A stretch of 64,000 nucleotides of DNA from Antedon bifida (Eukaryota; Echinodermata; Crinoidea; Comatulida; Antedonidae): assembly GCA_963402885.1 (NCBI GenBank), contig OY727100.1, positions 13,609,395 to 13,673,394 on the forward strand. The letters are read 5' to 3'. This document shows positions 50,901 through 62,376 of this stretch, piece after piece; positions within the stretch are counted from its first letter, which is position 1; every line of letters starts with the position of its first letter. The position numbers and the translations under genes are program-made. A model generated the notes under the pieces. It did not search any database. It was given only the letters and a program-made list of their open reading frames with translations, and was not told where the DNA came from.

Positions 50901-53900
50901 TCTGTGTAGATTTTTGTTTATTGCAATGCTTATTTTCTTTTTATTTTTTTGTGTTACGCCTCAAAATCAAAAGATCAATGAGAAATGTTTTTACCTTGTT
51001 ATAACAGTTTCTTTTGCTTTTATCATTGTTTCAATGCTCATTGCCATACTCTGCAGTTTGTCCATCGCAGCCTTTGCATCTCCTTTAACATTCATCATTG
51101 CTAATACTGAGTTCAATGTTTCTAATTCCTGAAAAATGTCAATTTGTTTAAAGAAAATCTTTGAAAACATAAATTTGGCTAAAATGTATCAAAAAGAAAC
51201 GGGTGGAAAAGAGCACATCCAGGGCCTATACCCATTTCACTTGAGCACATCCAGGGGCCTGTACCCATTTCACTTGAGCACATCCAGGGGCCTATACCCA
51301 CTTCACTTCAGCACATCCAGGGGCCTGTACCCATTGCACTTGAGCACATCTAGGGGCCAATATCCATTTCATGTCAGTGCATCCAGGGGCCTGTACCCAT
51401 TTCACTTGAGCACATCCAGGGGCCTGTACCCATTTCATTTGAGTACATCCAGGGGTCTGTACCCATTTCACTTCAGCACATCCAAGGGGCTGTACCCATT
51501 TCATTTGAGTACATCCAGGGGCCTGTACCCATTTCACTTCAGCACATCCAAGGGGCTGTACCCATTTCATTTGAGTACATCCAGGGGTCTGTACTCATTT
51601 CACTTCAGCACATCCAAGGGCCTGTACCCATTTCACTAGAGAACATCCAGGAGTCTTTAAATGAAGCTTTAGCTTTTCAAATATGTATGCATTTCAATAT
51701 GTATAACTGTAACAGGTTTGCAATTGTTATTTTTTATTATATTTATAAGTTATTTATAAGTTATGTATGCATATGGCACACTCTATTAAACAATTACCGG
51801 CCAACATAATTAGCATAATAGTACATGCATGTATCAGCTTACCAGTTATCATATATGTTACATGTACAACATAATATAATTGCTTCTTTGAAAGTATTTA
51901 GTACCTTTTGGAAATCTTTGACTGTTGTTCTTATATTCTCCTTGTTTCTGCCTACACCCTGCACTTGGTCCCTCGCTGCATTGACTGCACGGTTATAAGC
52001 ATCGTTGAATGGTTCCGTATCTAATCGTCGATCTCCACATGCATACTTCAGAGCCTTGGAAAGCAAAAGTTTTAGTCATTAAATTATTATTTCTATTATG
52101 ATCAGTGACCTATACTGAAATTTAATATCTTTTATAATATAATTAATGATTTTTTATTTTCCATGACTTTTCATTTTTATGGAAAACTCTTACAAAAAAA
52201 ACAACAAGTATTCATTTATTCATTAAATTATTATTTCTATTATGATCAGTGACCTATACTAAAATCTAATATCTTTTATAATATAATTAATGATTTTTTA
52301 TTTTCCATGACTTTTCATTTTTATGAAAACTCTCACAAAAAAAAACAATAGGTAAAGCTCATACACTATCAAACTTTATGTGACGAAAAAATGTGATGTG
52401 GACATGATGACGTCATACCACTGCCATATTTGGAAGTCACACATTTTTTGTTAAACTAGTTTGATAGTCTAGACAGAGGTTTTAGTTGTTTTCGATGAAA
52501 TGAAAACTGTTTTGTGAACAATCCACTACTAAACAATTTGGTTGAATATTATGTACTATAATTACAAATTTATACTCACTCGTATCCATTCATCCCTGGC
52601 TTTAGTTACTTCTTTAGGAGTAAGTTGACTGTTACTGGGTATACGGAAACTGTAAGGAAAGTTATCACGAATTAAAACGGTTTCTGTTCTTTTAAATGAA
52701 TACATATTTTATCAAGTTGGTGTGTCGTTTAAAATTTTCCAGCATCTACATAGTCCCATACACTTAATCATTCAGATTTTAACCTTTATTAAAATCATGT
52801 CGCATACTTCCGCTCTGATGGAGGTAGAGCTGTTGTAACAGCCAACTTATACCCTCTGATTTGATTATCTTTTCACGCTGATTGACGATTTCAATTTTGA
52901 GTGAATCAGATGCATGACATTTTTATTCTGTAAACACTGATGGGGGCACAAAAAGGTATAAACTTTTAAAATTTAGGGAGGATTTGCCACGATTGGAGCA
53001 TGAGAACTATAGCGTTACAAATTTTAATCAACTAAGGCAAGGGTACACCTAAAAAGCTCACACAAAAAGAAAAGGAAATGCAAATAATGTGCATTACAAC
53101 AATTTAATATTGGTTTATGCAAGTCATATATGTAATTATGTTATTTTCTATGGACTAGAACAAAAGATTGAATTGAATTGAAAAAAATCAGCAAAACTAT
53201 AAATGTACTGTAGAGAAGTCTAGAATGCTATGATTGGGTGAGAACAGTACATTCCAGTGTGTTCTTGGGTGGGTGCTGTTTTAAACCAGTGGTGTTAAAA
53301 TATATGCTTAGGCTTAGTGAAAAGACTTGACTCTTGAACCTCCACCCAGCACACTATGGCCAGTATTGGTATAAAGCTCTGTCTACACTATCAAACTAGT
53401 TTGACAAAAAAAAAAGTATGATGTGCCAAAATATGGTAGTGATATGCATCATCATGTCCATTGGGCACATCACATTTTTTTGTCACATAAATTTGATAGT
53501 GTAGAGCTTAAGTGAGATGGGTATACAGTTATACTTGCATTACTATTATAATACTTACTAGTAAATCTTTTTTCTTGTTGCTATACTGACAGCATTATCT
53601 CCAACTTTCTTTACTACCGTCACATCATGTGTTAGTTGTAATATGTTGAGGGCAGTATGTTTGTCTTCATCCGGTTTGTAGTAGGAAAGTTCTCCTTGTC
53701 GTATTCTCACCCATCGTCTGAAAAGAAATTAATACAGCTTAAATTTTTTTCCTAAAATTACACAAACCAACTCCTCTTCGAAGAGAATAGGCTACTGTCA
53801 CTTTATCCAGGTAAACTAGGCACAAAATAGACTTATTTATTATATATTCTTTTTCATCTTCACCGATTACAAATTTTCAGTATATCACTGGGTGGTTTTT

Positions 53901-56900
53901 GAATTTCTATATGCCTGTAAAATTTAGATTTTTATTATTTAAATTCTTTTTACAATAAAATTTAGAATTTTTTGTAAGAATAAAACAAAATTCGAAATTT
54001 AAACACGGTCCCAATAGCATGAATTATAGTATCCTATGATAGATTGTATTAGTTTTAACTTTTATGGATAATTATTTGATCACATTCAATCACTTATTAT
54101 TTTTTTCATTTTAATATTTTATAGTTATTAGTTTTCTTGTCATGTTGACAACTGCCTTCAGGTGGTCAATGTTTAAAATAATTATTAATTATTTTGATCT
54201 CCTTTCACACATTGTTCTCTTCCTCTATCTATCTCTAAATAACTCTATGCTCAAGGTTTGTGTATGTCGACATACAGTTTCCACCTCTTTGTGGAAAGTG
54301 AAGATACCATACTATAGAACACGTTCACAAAGTACCTTATGACAGAAATCTTTAGAGAGAATTACAAATCAATGCTCACTGTACAACAATAAAACGCTCA
54401 ATTATACTTCATTCTCCTACACCTGTTTAACAACATTATATCTAATCACACAACAGACATTTGTCATCAATAATAATAATTCTTTTTTATATAGATCATT
54501 CAATTTGTCCATTCTATGATAATGAACGCTAATGTTTTGTTCTCAACTGAATAAACATCCAGTCTGAGAGACGACAACAAAATTATTGGTTTCCTCTAGC
54601 AAAGCTAATTTTTCTACGACATCGTGCAGCAAAACGCTGATATTATTAACTACTATATTATTAAAGCATGTAATATTTGATGTTGAGATTTGAAAAGAAA
54701 GTTTATGGTTTAATGGATGCAGATCATATATCATCATTTCAAAGAAGTAATGAATTAAGAGTTACACCATAGGTTGCTTCTTCAAAGTAAATAATACCAA
54801 CTCATCAGATACTGTAGTTCTAAAGTTTCCTGTCTTTGTACAGAAATTTTAGTTTGTTTTAGAATTAGATTAAAATCAATAAATGCTACTTCAAAATGAT
54901 GGAAGCTTTGAGATCTCCAAGATGACCTCTGTTACACCCATCATTGTTAAAAATCATCACAAATTTCCACTTTGATTTTATGAAAAGCAGACAACGATGG
55001 TCAATGACTTTAAAATCCTGGCTCACTGGTAATGGAAGTTGGCAGGAAATTTCCTGTATTTGATCAAATTCCCATGAAATTTTCTTTTGTGCTTACATAT
55101 TAAATCTAAAGTGATTGTAAAATTTGTAGTCATACAACAGACTTCCATGCAACTTTTTGTCAGGGGTTTGCACAAAATACCACTATCAGAATCACACATT
55201 TGAAATTTAGTTTGAAGATCGTCTACCAATTTGAAACATCTCAAGGGAGATTCAGTTCTATCCTTCTTTAAACCTTACAACATGGTTCCCACACATGTTG
55301 CCAACATTAATGTACCAAGTTTTTTATATATCAGAATAACAAGAAACAGAGGTGATTTTAAGAAGGCTCAGACATCTGCCAAGAAACTTTAGGTGACATC
55401 TTTAAATAAAGTTTCTATACCAACAAAACAAACATTGTTATTTGACCACCAGCCACACATCTCTCTTATATATGTTTATTGTAATTTAATTATCTTATTA
55501 TGTGTGGAAATCAATAAAACAAAAAATCAATATATCATTTGATATTTTATTTAGTTGACTTACTTTGTCCATGTTGTGTAGAGATTATGGTTCTTCTTTT
55601 CTAGTAGACCCTCTTTTAATACTGCTTGCACCCTCGGAAGGGTTGTTGCTCTGTCTTGGATGGTAAGTGCTCTTCCTTTTTCATGGGACCTATTCTGCTC
55701 AACAATCATCTGCAGTAGTCGACATATCTACAAATTCAAATTAATAAATTATGGGTTTATTTTACTGTCTTTGAATCTGTTGAATATAATAACATATATG
55801 ATTGATTATACAACCAGGAGCTTGGGTACAAAATTTGGTGAAAATTATGAGGTGGATTATACTAGGAAATACACTAACAATGGCTTTACCAAAGTCTTTT
55901 GTATGAATTTGGAACTATACTATACAAGTATATGCAGATATTTTTATGCTCAGCCTAAAGCTCATTTTAAGTCTACAATTTAATATACTTTCCACCCAGC
56001 TATCCCTTCCCTATGAAGCTTGCTTTTGAAACTCCGCCCTCTTTTAAATTTTAAGCACACAAGCTTTCTTTAGCTACATCCTTAGACATTAGTATACAAA
56101 AATTATATTTTTATGAAACTGTTAAGAATTATCACAATGTATGTGATGTGTCACTCTACTTAACATTATTAAATTTAGAATGTTTCACCCTTTAAATCTT
56201 GGCATTGGCGATAGGGGAAAAGTCATTCTTCATGAGTGTTAATCTCTTCTTATAAAATAATTGGATGTGAGCCATTCAATTTAAGCTCAGTTAACGCAGA
56301 TCATTCTATATTATGTGATGGGGAATTAGTATCGATTGATTGATGTTATCTTTTTATCTATCCTTGCACGCCCTGTCTCACCTTCTCCTTATCTTCTGGA
56401 CTGTCTGCCTCCATTTCATATTCATGATGATCTGTGAAGTTGATGAAGAAGCGTAATCCCTCCTGTAACAACCACAAATAACATAATTATTAGTTTATTT
56501 TACAAAGATGAAATTTTTATTAAGGCTAGTACAGGGTTGGCACTGGGTCTCCAATCGGTAAGTGTAATACTCCATAAAGGTAGGCCAACTGTGGGCCGGA
56601 TGTACTGTAGATCTGGACCACCTCTCAAGTAGGTCCAGGAGCAGCTTTTTATTTGGGCCGGCTTATGTAGTGAACCGTGACCAATGGCTTAAGTGAAGTG
56701 AAGTAAAGTGAATTTTTGGCCATTGTTTCAAATGTGTAAACACGATCAGGCCCAAAAAAAACAATTAAATTTGGACCCGATCCCGGAGAGGCCTAGGACC
56801 CAAACGTAAGTATAAATGGGGTAAAAGTGTACTCATTTATATTAAAAAATTTTCATCAAGGATTACTGTATAATTCAATCATGAAAAATTATAAAAGAAA

Positions 56901-59900
56901 ATAAAAAAGAGAAATTAAATGTATTTAATTATTGAATCTTAGATTTTTCCCCTTCCCAGTATACCTAAAGTTACAATACTACATGTTTACAGAGTTGTTA
57001 TATATAATACTTAAGGCAGCTCAGTCTGTCGTAATTTCTAATTTCTCTTATCAGCCACCGACTGGCGGTTTTACTGTATCAATTCGATTTAGCTTTTTGC
57101 TTATTTCATTTGTATCTCCATTGAGACTGAGACCCACAGCATTTTCATAAATTTTTTTCATAAATTTTCCTTGGGTTTTATATCTACCATTTATATTCAA
57201 AGATCAATATCATTTTGAATGCAATGAACTTTTGACAATAACAATGTAAAGTATGATTCAATATTTATCGTCTACAACAAACATTGTTATTAACATGCAG
57301 AACTACATTTTAGACAGCTGCAAAAAGGAAATGTCAATAAAAACAAAGCACATACGCAAAAAGTATTCTGATTCTATTATCCGAAAGTTTATTTCATTCG
57401 AAAACAAACAGATTTCACAGGATACATTCTGTTAACAGACTAGTAAAGTAATTCCCTCTTGCTGTAGAAACTGAAAGCTGTCTTTAGTCGAGCGAGATTT
57501 ACAGCATTAACCCAATTTAAAATATAAAGTTCTGTTAGTGATCAGTAATTAAGATAGAAGATGTTGACATTTCAAGTTTCACCTACAATATGAACAAACT
57601 GAAATGTAAGTCTAGAACACTCTGATTTGTAAGTACTGCAATAGCGTTTTCCAAAAGATTGGCACTTTCTTTCTGGCTGTTTTACTTTATTTCTTTTACC
57701 AACTATGTAAAATACATTCTCAAAACGGTTTCTGGAAAAATCAGTTATTTTGGGATGGTTTTGAGTAAGTTGACCTTTTAAGAAAACAGTATAGTTCATG
57801 TTTGTTAGGGAGTTTCAATGCATGACTACATACATCTTTAGTATAAATCAGATTATTATCAACTTATTTCTTAATAATCTTTTTATCTGTTTTGGTCATA
57901 AAAGGAAGTAAGGCCAGGTCATCACTATCTACAAACATGACTTTCAGGCTAAACTTGATTTTGTTTTCTTTCACTTTTGGTAAAAAAAATCACATTGACA
58001 ACTCTTGTCCAACAATATACTCTTTTTATTCACCTAACTTGACTAGTGTGTATTTGCCGTGCAAACCTTTAAATTATAAAGTTACTGAGGCCAAAACAAC
58101 ACTGCAACTATTGTAGAAAGTAACTTATAACTGTGTATTTTGCAATGGCATAGAATGTTATTACCAGTGGGCTACCAAAAAAAATAAGCCTTGTTATCTA
58201 TGAATGTATATAATTTCAAGTAACTATGGTTTATTAATATGGAAAGATATGATTATATTGTTAAATGCATATTATAAAAATTATATTTTTCTGAATTTGT
58301 TCCACTCCAAACCATAAATTGTATGTAATGTAAGTATTACCCATCTAATAATAGTCCTATTTTTTTTTCTGTCAAATGACCTTATAGTATTAGTCACTTG
58401 TAGAGTGTAAGCCAAATGTCAATTAATTTTTTTGTTTCCTAATCAATTACAATGACAATTACAACAACATGTTAATACTGGAGTAAACTTCAAAAGTTTC
58501 AGTCCGACAAACTCACAAAACAATGTGCAAAATCATTATTGGTTTCAGTTTTTAAACTGTCAAATAATAAATTACCCTTTTACAGAATTAATTGAGTTTA
58601 TTTTAACATGTTAGTACAGAACTTTTCAACAAGAAAATTGGCGACAATACAATGACCTGAAAAGGAAATTTGGAAACTACTACTATTGAGTTTTACAGAT
58701 TGTTTGATATGGCATGATTTTGTAAATTTACCACTGTAGATATAAATCTATATTTTGTATAGTAAAGATACCAGCCCCATACAGTAGGTTTCACCCTCAT
58801 CCCATAGGCCGGATCCCCAACCCAGTCACAGTTTTCAAATGTAGTCTAAAACCTCCCTAGTACAATTCCGGTCATTTTGCATGTTTTTGGATACTGTACG
58901 TGTAGAAGCAACAAATTGTGTTACAAGCAAACGTACAGATGCTTGGTCTTATAAAATAGATATCTTATCATAACATTATTTTAGTTATGAAAAAGCACGT
59001 AGGACTTTCTTGATCCGACTCTTTTACCCACTATGCAATGAAGAACCGAAAACATTGAATAGTTTATAAAAGGCCTGCCTTATGTTCAGATACTCTAAAC
59101 AGGTGAAGTGTACATGATATAATTACCGGATCTATTCCAAGGTCTTATTAACCCAATCATGGTTGTATATGTACGTGAGGGGTCATTTTAATACTGATAT
59201 TCAAAACAATATTAAAAACTACCATGTAATATACAGTTATCACAGTTTGTATTAAGTGAGCTGTACTGTACTAATAGATTAATTATAAATTATCACAAAA
59301 TTAAATTTATTTTACTTCCATAATTAATTACTTACATCAATGTTAATTTATATGTAATAATTTAACTTTTTTTTAATAATTTATTTCATAATCTAATGTC
59401 TCTGAGACCTTTCTGACATTACTAACTTTGTTCATTATTTACAAATACAACATTTATTAGATTTTAAATAAGACATCACTGGATAGTGAAAAGACAACTA
59501 AATCATATCTGCTTAACAAATTGAATAGTTGGCAAAATTGTAAAATAATATAATTTATGGCTCAAATTAATCAATTTAGGTGCGGAAACCATCAAACTTT
59601 TTGTAACAACCTTAACAATAACTTGGCAATAAATGGGTAGTTTGATAGACTGATAGACTTAACAGCATCAATAGAGTATCATTGGATACAATGTAGATTA
59701 TGTTAACAACTTCACTATTGTTTTAAAACTGTGTTTGACCGACTTTCAAATGTAAAATAAAAAAAAGGTCTTTGAATGTAAAAAAAATGTCTTGAATAGA
59801 AACTATCAGGGAAAAAATGTTTGTTCACAGTGCTACTATTTGCAGAATATACATAATATATTTAATAATAACAAAATGTTGGTCATATAAATACAATACA

Positions 59901-62376
59901 ATCTGAATGGTTATAATCAGTAGTATTGAGAACTTACCTCACTCTCATAGTCAACGACTTCCGAGAAGTTGAACTTGCGATTTAAATTTCCCTTCTGAAT
60001 GTTACAAATAAAACAAGCTTGGAAGTCAATCTAGAAGGTGAAATAGAATAGAAAAATAAATTATCATAAATGTAAAATATATTTAGCATTACACGACTTT
60101 TGGACCAATATATTATTCTCAATTTGGGCCATTTTACAATCTCCTTCCAATAATGTTCTCTCTGGATTTGAACCAATGACCTCCCACTACGTTGTGAGCA
60201 TGTTAACAAGTAGACCACAGAACAAAATAAACATTTTTGATTTCTATTATTTTCCATCGTTTACCGTATTAGATGGTAGTTTTTTCAGCAAGGTATGTTT
60301 TACAGATTTTTCCAATATTCCTGGTCAAACATTGGCAATGGTAGCAGGTGTTTATGGAATACCCCGTACTATAACTGAATTACTGAAAGGTCAAGTGGTA
60401 GCCAACAAAACCTATCAATTCTCACTCCTCAAAGGTTTGCTTTTCATTAAAATGTTTCCATAGAAATGTGTTGGATAAGAAAGACACATAATAAAATATC
60501 ATAAATGAATTACTTTAGTCTCTGAAAGGCATAACCATCAACAATTCCATTCCAAGGCTTACAAAGATTTGTTTTTCATTAGATCCTTACAATAACAGGA
60601 AAACATAGTCGAGTGCTAATCGATTCTTTAGTCTTTGTATCTTGATCGAATCAATTCACCTGTCTACGATAAAGACTGTGTAAAACAGTGCTGACACCAA
60701 TTCATCTATAGGGACATGGAAACTTACAACTTGGTTGGATTTTGCAATCTGTTTTGAATAAACCAGTTTGTTCAACAAATTAGATACTAGGGGTTAGTTT
60801 AAGGATGGAAGTCTGATGGCCAGATTAATTCATATGTGAATATAATGAAGGAATTCCCCTGATCTAAAGAAAATGGTCAATAACTGAATTTGATAGAAGA
60901 TATTAACTTTGTTAAAGAAGAAACTGCAAGCTTGACATTTTCGTTATCAGCATTTTTGCAGTAGATATAATTTTCTTTTGCAGTATAAAATGGTGGTGAA
61001 AGAGTTTAAGATGACATCATCACCATGTCCTTTAGATGAGACTTTAAGTTGTTGGTCCGTTAAGGTACATGTACACACAAAACGCCAGAAAACATTATTC
61101 TTCAATATCAGATGCTTCTTTATCAGTGAACTTAAAACTTAAGTCTTTCTCTAAATGTCTATAAATTAACAATTATTAATATCATAACCTTCATATTTCT
61201 CATAATTAATCACTAATAAGTTATAATTATAATAACTTCAAGGAAGAATGATACTAGTGTCAAGCAGAGCTTGTATATGAAGGATACAAGAAACTCATCT
61301 CCATGTACAGTATGCCCTACACTTGTATCCATCTAGGAAGGATGGAAACTTAAGGTCAGTAATTAGACGTTGTTCCTAAGGAAATACTAAAAACATATAG
61401 GACTATCACAGATTTTATTTTCCTTTTTTTAGAAATATTATATACTATTATTATCGCAATTTTATTAGTAATACTAAAACTTATGTGCCTAATTCCTTGC
61501 ATGTGAGGACTGATACACAAGAGTTAGGTACAAGAATATAATAATCAAAAATAAGAAGTTGACATAGCAGAATGAAAAGTGATATGAAATTTTGCAACAA
61601 AAGCAATTCTTCATATTTGTCAAAAGTGCATAATTATTATAACTCTTTATTATTATTCTTTAATATATTACCGTAATTTCTTAAATCACTCATAAACATA
61701 GGTCTCCAATGAAAAGTTGGATACCTCTGCAACCTCTGGTTTACAGGGCAAGTAGAGTAAGCACTAGACCAGAAAATGTTGATAACAACACCATATAAAG
61801 TTGATTCCCATGATGATGAACTTGAAGTATATCAAGATGAAATGAATAGATGTATACTTTACTTAAAATATAATTAGTATTAATATTAAGCATATCAAAA
61901 GAGTATATAAATTCATAGGAAATATATTTTGTAGACATGTTCTCTTTAATATCAATAATGATAACTTTCTTTACATTTAACAGATATTTTCTAGCAATTT
62001 AATCAGTAATAATCAAAATAGGAAATAACGAGCCAACCCTTCTATTAAGGTAATCAGATAGGCTGAAATCCAACTGTACGAATTCAGTTGAATATATTTG
62101 TTGTAACATTTCATACATCATTAGTTTCAGCGCAAACTTGTCTATCAGGGAGTAGTTTTAGTGAAATACATGAATAATTAATTTTTTACCAACCTGTAGG
62201 ATTCTTCGTTGACATGGCCTGTGGCGGTAGTATTTATAGATTCCAAAATTGTAGACTTTCTTCGTTGCGAACGCGCTGTTTGCTTCGGCAATATCATGGG
62301 CTTCCTTCTCAGCTGTTGCTATGATGCCTAGTATGCGTGAATAATGCATCGCATCATCAATCGTAATACGTCCACT
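38989..62376 (-). CDS. PH-domain-containing formin (PH-PH-FH1-FH2-PH), 5' end missing
   Basis: Exons (minus): 62194-62376, 59938-60030, 56382-56462, 55564-55727, 53559-53717, 52580-52649, 51905-52054, 50995-51128, 50154-50653, 48943-49686, 48353-48477, 46021-46123, 45529-45706, 44830-45007, 42058-42210, 41148-41277, 40663-40796, 40326-40409, 40099-40223, 39475-39763, 38989-39291 (TAA 38989-38991). All phases agree: 4080 nt, 1359 residues; earlier exons lie beyond the window. Domains, numbered from the first visible codon: PH-like ~20-132; PH ~155-252 (KEGLLEKK, TKRWVRI, DEWIRAL); helical ~253-345; Ser/Pro-rich ~346-758; FH1 with nine prolines ~762-770; FH2 ~775-1165 (MRPFHWNKT, ATGNFVNSTTGKGQALGFRL, YTLLKF); basic linker; C-terminal PH ~1265-1357 (KEGYMEKL, WNKRFFEL, AANWLNGIL). 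Formins nucleate and elongate actin filaments as FH2 dimers; PH domains suggest phosphoinositide membrane targeting. Confidence 0.92.
39805..39860 (+). mobile_element. tRNA-derived SINE head fragment
   Basis: Contains AAGGTCGTGGGTTCAAATCA, a B-box-like segment. No full body is seen; intronic. Confidence 0.35.
39943..40069. mobile_element. MITE family 1, copy E
   Basis: TAAAGCTCTGTCTACACTAT to TTTGATAGTGTAGACAGGGT, with a short core. It ends 29 bp from the splice donor of formin exon 40099-40223. Confidence 0.85.
41400..41715. repeat. Minisatellite, 19-bp unit, formin intron
   Basis: About 16 copies of GTATATGGCACCTGCTGTG and variants (TTTGGTACC). It runs directly into MITE copy F. The 19-bp period reads as a short repetitive peptide in all frames; not coding. 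Confidence 0.85.
41721..42021. mobile_element. MITE family 1, copy F, interrupted
   Basis: The left arm at 41721 and right arm ending at 42021 are intact, but about 170 bp of unrelated AT-rich DNA (about 41785-41960, ending in GAATGAATGAATAT) splits the core. It ends 36 bp from the donor of formin exon 42058-42210. Confidence 0.8.
42660..42725 (-). mobile_element. tRNA-derived SINE head
   Basis: On the minus strand CAGTGGTCTAATGGTAGGGT is an A-box-like start and GAGTCCAAGTTCGGC a B-box-like segment. A short fragment; no cloverleaf fits, so it is not a tRNA gene. Confidence 0.5.
43085..43440. repeat. Minisatellite, 19-bp unit AAAGGGACACTCCTATTAA
   Basis: About 17 degenerate copies in a formin intron. 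The unit is the same phrase found singly in the dispersed GGGACACC family at 11500, 27560, 29370, 33600 and 47700, so this may be a local expansion of that element. Confidence 0.8.
46577..46720. mobile_element. MITE family 1, copy G
   Basis: TAAAGCTCTGTCTACACTAT to TTTGATAGTGTAGAAACTGC, with the full core including GACATGATGATGTC. It lies mid-intron, away from exons. Confidence 0.85.
47343..47645 (+). mobile_element. tRNA-derived SINE, family S1, fuller copy
   Basis: The head has an A-box TGGCTCAGTGTG and a B-box-like GTGGTCCGAATC. The body is shared with 25398-25668 and the tail ends GGATATTATTATTATTG. Antisense to the formin gene and intronic. Confidence 0.8.
51216..51655. repeat. Minisatellite, 33-bp unit, formin intron
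   Basis: About 13 copies of CACATCCAGGGGCCTGTACC plus CATTTCACTTGAG. The period is a multiple of three, so both strands stay open with an 11-residue repeat (for example TSRGLYPFHLS). It lies between exons 50995-51128 and 51905-52054 and is not in frame with either. Confidence 0.9.
52077..52347. repeat. 144-bp direct duplication
   Basis: The segment starting CATTAAATTATTATTTCTAT at 52077 recurs at 52221 with only a few differences, then MITE copy H begins. The duplication begins 22 bp upstream of the acceptor side of exon 51905-52054. Confidence 0.85.
52352..52490. mobile_element. MITE family 1, copy H
   Basis: GTAAAGCTC-ACACTATCAAAC (left arm short of the TGTCT block) to TTTGATAGTCTAGACAGAGG. 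The core has ATGATGACGTCATACCAC. It ends 89 bp from the donor of exon 52580-52649. Confidence 0.8.
53372..53512. mobile_element. MITE family 1, copy I
   Basis: TAAAGCTCTGTCTACACTAT to TTTGATAGTGTAGAGCTTAA. The core is in the opposite orientation to most copies, as in copy A. It ends 46 bp from the donor of exon 53559-53717. Confidence 0.85.
60120..60235 (-). mobile_element. tRNA-derived SINE head
   Basis: On the minus strand TGTGGTCTACTTGTTAACAT (A-box-like) is followed by CATTGGTTCAAATCCAGAG (B-box). Intronic, about 90 bp upstream of the acceptor of exon 59938-60030. Confidence 0.6.

Noticed and set aside
51136-51639. Open frame of 167 codons with TSRGLYPFHLS repeats
   Set aside because: A 33-bp intronic minisatellite, open on both strands and not joined to the formin exons in frame.
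57253-57435. Short lysine-rich open frame
   Set aside because: It lies in a formin intron with no splice sites in phase and no family resemblance.
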